A DNA stretch of 64,000 bases from Thermoplasmata archaeon (GTDB taxonomy: Archaea > Thermoplasmatota > Thermoplasmata > Lutacidiplasmatales > UBA184). The stretch covers positions 1 to 64,000 of the forward strand of contig JAKIVS010000002.1 of NCBI GenBank assembly GCA_022750435.1, in the 5' to 3' direction. The position numbers and the translations under genes were made by a program. Position 1 is the stretch's first letter; each line of letters starts with the position of its first letter. The notes below the pieces were generated by a model. It was not told the origin of the DNA and did no database searches. It worked only from the letters and a program-made list of their open reading frames with translations. Positions 59,699 to 64,000 of this stretch are shown piece by piece.

Positions 59699-59743
59699 CT
59701 AGGTGAGACCCAACGGCGGGGTCGCAGGGCCCAGGGGGAGCCC

Positions 59744-60187
59744 TTAGGCAGCCGACCGGACCGGGGGCGCCCTCAGGTAGTACCCTGCCGCCCGGTCGGC
59801 GGTGATGTGTCCCGCCCACGCGAGGAGGGGCCAGGCGATCTCGCCCGTGAGATACGACCACCCGACGAACACCGCGCCCCACACGAGGAAGTTGTGCGCG
59901 AGGTTGTACAGCGTCGGTCCCCACGACGGCCAGTCCTTCCCCCCGCGGGAGGCGAGTCCGATCGGCACGAACGCCGCAATGTCTGGCCAGATCGCCCAGA
60001 ACACCGTGAGGAGGAGCTGCGTGCCGGAGAGGTCGCGGAGAAGGAGCCACCTCCAGCCGAAGACGATCAGGAGGATCGCCATCGTCGCCGCGGCGTACTC
60101 CGCTCGGTACCACGCGGACGTGAGGCGCAGGAACCCGGGACCCCACGGCGGCGCCGGCGCGTCGGAGCTGGCCACGTCCGGACCCAT
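59744..60187 (-). CDS. DUF4260-like membrane protein
   Basis: A 147-residue protein with four hydrophobic segments, for example YAAATMAILLIVFGWRWLLL and LAHNFLVWGAVFVGWSYLTG. The ending WAGHITADRAAGYYLR matches the His/Asp-containing last block of the DUF4260 family. The function of that family is unknown. It follows rpo10 by 73 bases but probably has its own promoter (weak CGCTAAGTC at 60197-60205). It converges on the surface protein gene across a 120-base gap that holds the terminator. Confidence 0.75.
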   Translation of the reverse strand: MGPDVASSDAPAPPWGPGFLRLTSAWYRAEYAAATMAILLIVFGWRWLLLRDLSGTQLLLTVFWAIWPDIAAFVPIGLASRGGKDWPSWGPTLYNLAHNFLVWGAVFVGWSYLTGEIAWPLLAWAGHITADRAAGYYLRAPPVRSAA

Positions 60188-60260
60188 CGCACCGACGACT
60201 TAGCGGTTCTCGGCGAGGGGAACGGAGTTCGGCCCCCACCGGGCTCGGGAGAACGCGGGT

Positions 60261-60458
60261 CTACCCGTACGGGCCGACCTCGTCCAAGAGGTCGACGTGG
60301 GCGAGGAGCATTCGGCGGCAACAGTACCGCTGGAGCCCGAGGTTCGTGAGCACGGCGCCGGCCTGCTCGCCGCGGCTGGTGCGCTCCCGGAACTCGTCCC
60401 AGTGCTGGCCGATGACGGCGCCGCAGGTGAAGCACCGGACCGGGACCATCATCGTCAT
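60261..60458 (-). CDS. rpo10: RNA polymerase subunit Rpo10 (RpoN)
   Basis: A 65-residue zinc-binding polymerase subunit that helps assemble the Rpo3/Rpo11/Rpo12 platform. It has the hallmark VPVRCFTCGAVIGQHWDEF and the CC pair in LGLQRYCCRRMLLAHVDLLD, which with the first two cysteines hold one zinc. Typical length is 55-75. A GGAGG lies ten bases before the ATG at 60458, supporting MTMMVPVRC over the second Met. It follows rps9 by 18 bases in the L18e-L13-S9-Rpo10 order common to many archaea. Confidence 0.95.
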   Translation of the reverse strand: MTMMVPVRCFTCGAVIGQHWDEFRERTSRGEQAGAVLTNLGLQRYCCRRMLLAHVDLLDEVGPYG

Positions 60459-60476
60459 CGCGTCGGTTCCTCCAGC

Positions 60477-60884
60477 TCAGCGGTACGACTTCTGCCGGCG
60501 CTTTCGGGCTCCCCGTCCGCCAGGGCGCTTCGGGAGCTTGCGGCGCGGGTCGTTGACGATGAGCGATCGGTCGTACTTCTTGAACATCTCGGCGAGCGCC
60601 GGGTCCTTCAGCCACTCGAGGAGGCCCCGCGCGACGGCGGTGCGGGCGGCGGACGCCTGGCCCATGATCCCCCCGCCGACGACGTCGACGGAGATGTTGA
60701 GATTCTTCCACTTCTCGCCGACCATCAGCAGCGGCTCCTGGATCTTCTGGCGGACGAGCTCGGGTTCGACGAACTCGAGCGGTTGCTGGTTGATCCGGAC
60801 CTGTCCCGTCCCCTTGCGGACGGTGGCGCGCGCAATCGCCTGCTTGCGCTTCCCCGTCGTCTGGACGATCTGCGGGGTCTTCAA
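60477..60884 (-). CDS. rps9: Ribosomal protein S9 (uS9)
   Basis: Small-subunit protein whose C-terminal tail contacts the P-site tRNA. The 135-residue product has TTGKRKQAIARATVRKGTGQ, the glycine-rich SVDVVGGGIMGQASAARTA and the terminal RRKLPKRPGGRGARKRRQKS, with the conserved KSYR end. Its ATG overlaps the L13 stop (ATGA), which fixes the start. Length is normal. Confidence 0.96.
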   Translation of the reverse strand: MKTPQIVQTTGKRKQAIARATVRKGTGQVRINQQPLEFVEPELVRQKIQEPLLMVGEKWKNLNISVDVVGGGIMGQASAARTAVARGLLEWLKDPALAEMFKKYDRSLIVNDPRRKLPKRPGGRGARKRRQKSYR

Positions 60885-61489
60885 ACGCGGGCCCCCAGGA
60901 GGCGCGAGACCTCTTCGAGCGTCGTCGGGGGGCGGAGCGCCGGCCGGGCCTTGGCGTTGTCGATGGATTGGCGCGGCGCGCTCGCGTAGGCGTCGGGGAC
61001 GCCCATGTAGACCTCAAGGCGCTCGAGCGCATCCTTCCCGCGGGTCTTCAAGTGGGGCAGCATGCCGCGGACCGTCCGCCGGAAGATCCGGTCGGGGTAG
61101 CGCGGGAAGTGCGGGCCGGTTCGCTTCGAGCCGCGGGCCCGGTTCGCGATGTAGAAGTCGATGACCATCTTGCGGCCGCCGGTGACGACGGCCTTCTCGG
61201 CGTTGACGACGACGATCGACTCGCCGTTCAACAGTCGCTTCGCAATGTGGCTGCACGCCCGACCGAGGATGAGGTCGCTGGCGTCGACGACCGTCGCGGC
61301 GGGCGCTGCCGGCGCGGCCGGCTTGGTCGAGACCGGAGTCTGAGCGGCCGGCTTGGCCGGTTTCGGGGTCGCTGAGGCGGTCGATGGGCTCGCGGGCGCC
61401 GCCGTCTCGGGCTTCGTGGACTTCGTGATCTTCGGCCCGCGCGCGGGCTTCTTGTCGGGGGTCGGTGGAGCCGCGGTGGGTTCAGGCAA
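60881..61489 (-). CDS. rpl13: Ribosomal protein L13 (uL13) with a long Ala/Pro/Lys-rich N-terminal extension
   Basis: Large-subunit protein. The L13 core starts near residue 65 (VVDASDLILGRACSHIAKRL) and includes IVVVNAEKAVVTGG and YPDRIFRRTVRGMLPH. The core is about 135 residues, as in other archaea. The first 64 residues are Ala, Pro, Thr, Ser and Lys in low-complexity repeats (KPAAQTPVSTKPAAPAAPAA), an extension not known to me in L13. The ATG at 61489 overlaps the L18e stop by eight bases. No other good start is closer to the core, so the extension is probably translated. Confidence 0.93.
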   Translation of the reverse strand: MPEPTAAPPTPDKKPARGPKITKSTKPETAAPASPSTASATPKPAKPAAQTPVSTKPAAPAAPAATVVDASDLILGRACSHIAKRLLNGESIVVVNAEKAVVTGGRKMVIDFYIANRARGSKRTGPHFPRYPDRIFRRTVRGMLPHLKTRGKDALERLEVYMGVPDAYASAPRQSIDNAKARPALRPPTTLEEVSRLLGARV

Positions 61490-61847
61490 AGAGGCGCACC
61501 CCCGAGCCGTCGGGTTTCGCCTTGAGGAGTTCGGAGATTGACAACGCCGTCCCGCCCGCCTGGTGGATCTTGGCGCGGGCGTCGTCGGAGTAGTGGTAGG
61601 CCGCGACCGTAAGCGGCTTCGAGAGCGTCCCGTGCGCGAGGACCTTCCCCGGCACGACGAGCGTCTCCTTCGCGTTCGCCAGCCGGTCCAGGTGGCCGAC
61701 GTTCACGGGCTTCGCCTTCCGCCGCGGCCGCGCGAGCTTCTCGGCCACCGCGAACCAGAGCGGGGCCTCGTGGGCCTTGGCGGCTTTCCGGAGCGCGATG
61801 AGCACGTGGGCGAGCTCCGCGTTCTCCTTGCGGATGGTCCGAAGCAT
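61482..61847 (-). CDS. rpl18e: Ribosomal protein L18e
   Basis: Large-subunit protein specific to archaea and eukaryotes. The 121-residue product has the L15e/L18e fold: LWFAVAEKLARPRRKAKPVN, VGHLDRLANAKETLVVPGKV and VAAYHYSDDARAKIHQAGG. It is the first gene of the L18e-L13-S9-Rpo10 operon. A TATA box (CCTTATATC, 61878-61886) lies about 34 bases before the ATG. Confidence 0.95.
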   Translation of the reverse strand: MLRTIRKENAELAHVLIALRKAAKAHEAPLWFAVAEKLARPRRKAKPVNVGHLDRLANAKETLVVPGKVLAHGTLSKPLTVAAYHYSDDARAKIHQAGGTALSISELLKAKPDGSGVRLFA

Positions 61848-61877
61848 ACGGCGAGGTCGCCTCGACCCGGGTGCCCG

Positions 61878-61886
61878 ATATAAGGC
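61878..61886 (-). promoter_or_regulatory. TATA box of the rpl18e operon
   Basis: The minus strand reads CCTTATATC, about 34 bases before the ATG at 61847. The remaining gap up to 62030 shows nothing else. Confidence 0.6.
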
Positions 61887-62030
61887 TTGCCGCCGACGGA
61901 GAGTGGGCTCGTCGACCGACGGAGAAACGGGGTCTCCGGCCGCTCCGGAATCGCCCGGAACGCGTCCGGCCGGATCGACCCCGCGCCGGCGAACCGGTCC
62001 CCGGAGCGCGAACGCGAATCTCCGACCCGA

Positions 62031-62600
62031 CTAGTTGTGATTGACGAACCGGCCGACTCCGTTGACCCCGTTCGTGCCCTGCGCGCCAGTGCCCGCGGTG
62101 CCGGGGGCGCCGCTACCGGGGGATCCGGGGAGTCCGTTCAGGCCCGTCGTGCCCGAGGCGCCGGTGGTACCGGCACTCCCGGTCTTCCCCACCTTGCCCT
62201 TGGCGTCTCCAAACTCGAGGAAGATCCCGGTGACGTTCCAGCGGCCACCGGAGGCGACGAACAGCTGCGAGGTTCCCCCGCCGCTCAGCTCGACGGTGTT
62301 TCTGCCGGAGGGGATGTTGACCGTGAGTCCGGTGGTGATGCTGATCGGGGTGGTGAGCGTCAGGGGGAGGCGGGTGAGGGTGAAAGTGCCGTTCCCTCCG
62401 CCAGCGACCGCGCTCGCGAGGGCCGATTCCGTGCAGGAGTAGACCGACGAGTCTGCGGTGAGCCGCGGCGTTCCGCCGGGAGTGCCGGTGAATCGCGCCG
62501 GCGGGGCGGCAGGTGGGAGGTAGGCGAGCAGCAGGAGCGCGACGAGCGCTCCGATTCCGAGGGCGGCCACCCAATGCTTCCTCGCGCTGCTGACGACCAC
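62031..62600 (-). CDS. Membrane-anchored protein with collagen-like Gly-X-Y tail
   Basis: A 189-residue protein, started at the GTG at 62600 since the preceding frame has no homologous or signal-like sequence. An N-terminal membrane helix (WVAALGIGALVALLLLAYLP) is followed by a small domain with one Cys and a threonine-rich beta part (GTFTLTRLPLTLTTPISITT). The C-terminal 55 residues consist of about 15 near-perfect Gly-X-Y triplets (GKVGKTGSAGTTGASGTTGL and onward), like collagen or phage-tail fibres, ending VGRFVNHN. Such tails normally trimerise. A weak TATA-like TTCTAAGAG lies about 30-40 bases upstream. Confidence 0.75.
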   Translation of the reverse strand: MVVSSARKHWVAALGIGALVALLLLAYLPPAAPPARFTGTPGGTPRLTADSSVYSCTESALASAVAGGGNGTFTLTRLPLTLTTPISITTGLTVNIPSGRNTVELSGGGTSQLFVASGGRWNVTGIFLEFGDAKGKVGKTGSAGTTGASGTTGLNGLPGSPGSGAPGTAGTGAQGTNGVNGVGRFVNHN

Positions 62601-62763
62601 CGCTCCCCGACACGCCGATGGGCGTCCGCTCTTAGAATCGCCGAGCCGCCGGTCGAGTTCCCGTCGTCCAAGTGAGCGACCGTTCCCCCCTGTCCAACCG
62701 CAGCGCGGCGGAGCCCGTACCGCTCCTCCCCACCGCCCTCCGAGGCGGCCCACTCCCGACGAA

Positions 62764-62776
62764 GGGTTAAATATCG
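62764..62776 (+). promoter_or_regulatory. TATA box of the PRC-barrel gene
   Basis: GGGTTAAATATCG lies about 30-40 bases before the ATG at 62805. The 204-base gap from 62601 to 62804 holds only this and the weak box of the collagen-like gene. Confidence 0.6.
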
Positions 62777-62804
62777 AATCCGGAACTCGACCCTCGAGGC
62801 CGAC

Positions 62805-63047
62805 ATGCGCAAGTTCCTGACCGAGCTCCGGGGAAAGACCGTGATGACGAACGACGGCCAGATCCTCGGCTTGATCGAGAACTTCGTCGTCGACACCCAG
62901 ACCGGCGCCATCGCCCACGTCCTCGTGACGCCGGGCGAAGACGTCGAGCCGCGCCTGTTCCCGAACGACGCGTCCGGCCGCCTCGTGCTCCCCTTCAAGA
63001 GCATGCGCGCGGTCAAGGACGTCGTCGTGATGGAACTTGGGAAGTAG
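62805..63047 (+). CDS. PRC-barrel domain protein
   Basis: An 80-residue single-domain protein: MRKFLTELRGKTVMTNDGQI, LIENFVVDTQTGAIAHVLV and LVLPFKSMRAVKDVVVMELG. PRC-barrels occur in RimM, photosynthetic reaction centres and many small archaeal proteins thought to bind RNA or other proteins, some with a role in archaeal cell division. The short archaeal stand-alone version is seen here. The frame overlaps the following glycosyltransferase by 11 bases. Confidence 0.9.
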   Translation: MRKFLTELRGKTVMTNDGQILGLIENFVVDTQTGAIAHVLVTPGEDVEPRLFPNDASGRLVLPFKSMRAVKDVVVMELGK

Positions 63048-63912
63048 TCCCACTCCCGCGTTCGTTTCCGTCGTCGTCACCGTCAAGAACGAGCAGCGGC
63101 ACATCGCCCGCCTGCTCGACAGCCTGCTCGTCCAGGAGCCGCCGTTCGAGGTCGTGGTCGTCGACGCGCTCTCGCGCGACGACACCTGGCCGATCCTCAC
63201 GCGCTATGCCCGAGAACATCCGACCATCGTTCGTGTCAGCCAGAAGTACGGCTCGCGAGGAATCGGGCGGAACACCGGCGTTGCCGTCGCGCGCGGCGAG
63301 TTCGTCGCCTTCATCGATGGCGACTGCTTCGCGGACTCCGGCTGGCTCTCGGAGCTGCGCGGGGCCCTCCGCGAGAGCGACGTGGCGGCCGGGAAGACCG
63401 TCGCCGTCGGCTCGCTCCAGTATGGACTGCTCGAACGCGTCGAGCTGTTTCAGCGCGGAAACGACGTCACGTTCCCGAGTTGCAACCTCGCGTACCGACG
63501 GAGCTTATTCCTCTCTCTCGCCGGGTTCGACCCCCGGTTCATCACCGCCGAGGACATCGACCTCAACTTGCGCGCGGTCGAAAAGGGCGCACGGATCCAG
63601 TCCGTCCCGGCGGCGGTCGTGTACCACCAGATGCGGTCGACGTTCGTCCGATTCCTCTACCAGGCGTTCTGGAACGGGTACGGCCGGAAGCAACTCACCG
63701 AGAAGCACGGCAGCCTCTGGGGCAACTACCGGATGCGCCGGCTGATGTCGAACCAGAAGACCCCGACGTCCTGGATCCGCCTCGCGGCCGCGTTGCTCGG
63801 CTACTTCAGCCGGATGCTCACCGGGGTCGGGGAGCGCCTCACGCCGACGCTCCCGACGGAGAGCCCGCGGGAGAACGGCGCCTCCGCCGACGGTTCGGCG
63901 GGACGGGCGTAG
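63037..63912 (+). CDS. Glycosyltransferase family 2 protein
   Basis: A 291-residue GT-A-fold enzyme. VSVVVTVKNEQRHIARLLDS is the start of the nucleotide-sugar fold, VVDALSRDDTWPIL the first donor-binding acid, VAFIDGDCFADSGWLSEL a DxD-like motif and FDPRFITAEDIDLNLRA the catalytic ED. The C-terminal 100 residues include a hydrophobic stretch (RLAAALLGYFSRML) and a low-complexity tail. No ATG or GTG precedes the core, so the TTG at 63037, overlapping the PRC-barrel gene by 11 bases, is taken as start. It likely builds a surface glycan. Confidence 0.87.
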   Translation: MGSSPTPAFVSVVVTVKNEQRHIARLLDSLLVQEPPFEVVVVDALSRDDTWPILTRYAREHPTIVRVSQKYGSRGIGRNTGVAVARGEFVAFIDGDCFADSGWLSELRGALRESDVAAGKTVAVGSLQYGLLERVELFQRGNDVTFPSCNLAYRRSLFLSLAGFDPRFITAEDIDLNLRAVEKGARIQSVPAAVVYHQMRSTFVRFLYQAFWNGYGRKQLTEKHGSLWGNYRMRRLMSNQKTPTSWIRLAAALLGYFSRMLTGVGERLTPTLPTESPRENGASADGSAGRA

Positions 63913-63924
63913 GGCGCGGTGCGC

Positions 63925-64000
63925 CTACCCGGTCTTCAGCAGCTCGGCGACCTTGCCGACCTCGGCGAGGACGCGGGTCGCGTCCGCCGACTGGTCGACG
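63925..64000 (-). CDS. C-terminal end of an unidentified protein, cut by window edge
   Basis: On the minus strand the last 25 codons of a frame are visible, ending TAG at 63925-63927 with the sequence VDQSADATRVLAEVGKVAEL and then LKTG. Codon use (GC-rich third positions) is like real genes. It converges on the glycosyltransferase. Too little is present to name it. Confidence 0.5.
   Translation of the reverse strand, partial: VDQSADATRVLAEVGKVAELLKTG

Overview
The window comes from a GC-rich archaeon, most likely a member of the Thermoplasmatota. The archaeal assignment rests on what can be read directly: RNA polymerase subunits Rpo2, Rpo5 and Rpo10, an archaeal-type AlaRS, ribosomal protein L18e, UPF0147, a 20S proteasome beta subunit, a CDC48-type double AAA ATPase, the KH/beta-CASP ribonuclease aCPSF1, diphthamide synthase Dph6, a split GMP synthase, tRNAs with bulge-helix-bulge introns, and TATA boxes 25-35 bases before many start codons (mostly leaderless transcripts). 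The Thermoplasmatota placement is an inference from the tandem ETGLPxGT-type surface domains, the GvpD-like ATPase and the general gene set.

Layout. 1-2.7 kb (minus): rpo2 (cut by the window edge), rpo5, a doubly interrupted tRNA-Lys, UPF0147, an Lrp-type RAM protein and a 57-residue small protein. 2.9-7.3 kb: a giant beta-propeller/ETGLP surface protein, then a hairpin and a 26-residue lysine-rich protein. 7.7-11.9 kb: purS-purL-dph6-methyltransferase. 11.8-17.7 kb: an L-2-hydroxyglutarate oxidase-like flavoprotein, divergent from an acyl-CoA mutase-folC-nth-GNAT operon. 17.7-21.6 kb (minus): an operon of three proteins that includes two unknowns. 21.7-26 kb: alaS and a GvpD/KaiC-like ATPase. 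26-31 kb: secreted Kelch protein, TMEM175-like channel, secreted protein, membrane protein. 31.3-33.4 kb: purE-guaAB and two small proteins. 33.4-37.9 kb (minus): sdhA-sdhB-sdhE-ridA and a membrane protein. 38-41.6 kb: proline-tailed membrane protein, psmB, aCPSF1. 41.7-45.6 kb: phosphodiesterase, glycosyltransferase, toroid protein. 45.4-50.3 kb (minus): mutS-mutL-nuclease. 50.4-53.8 kb (minus): tRNA-Ser, an interrupted tRNA-Gly, Cgi121, an MBL hydrolase and two unknowns. 54-56.2 kb: cdc48. 56.3-59.6 kb: a probable S-layer-like protein with its own leader hairpin and terminator. 59.7-62.6 kb (minus): DUF4260-like protein, rpl18e-rpl13-rps9-rpo10, and a collagen-like protein. 62.8-64 kb: a PRC-barrel protein, a GT2 glycosyltransferase and the end of a minus-strand gene.

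How the genes work together. The core is informational: transcription, translation, tRNA maturation, RNA 3'-end processing and proteolysis (CDC48 ends in an HbYX-type tail suited to docking on the proteasome). Purine synthesis is represented at three steps (PurS/PurL, PurE, GuaAB). A complete MutS-MutL pair, uncommon in archaea, sits with a PD-(D/E)XK-like nuclease. Succinate oxidation or fumarate reduction is represented by SdhA, SdhB and a CCG-domain SdhE without membrane anchors. At least five large sequon-rich secreted proteins and two glycosyltransferases suggest a glycosylated cell surface.

The most unusual signals are the tRNA introns. tRNA-Lys carries one intron in the D-loop and one in the T-loop. 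tRNA-Gly carries a 32-nt T-loop intron at exactly the same site (59/60), and neither gene has an intron at the canonical position. No CRISPR array, insertion sequence, integrase or replication origin was seen.
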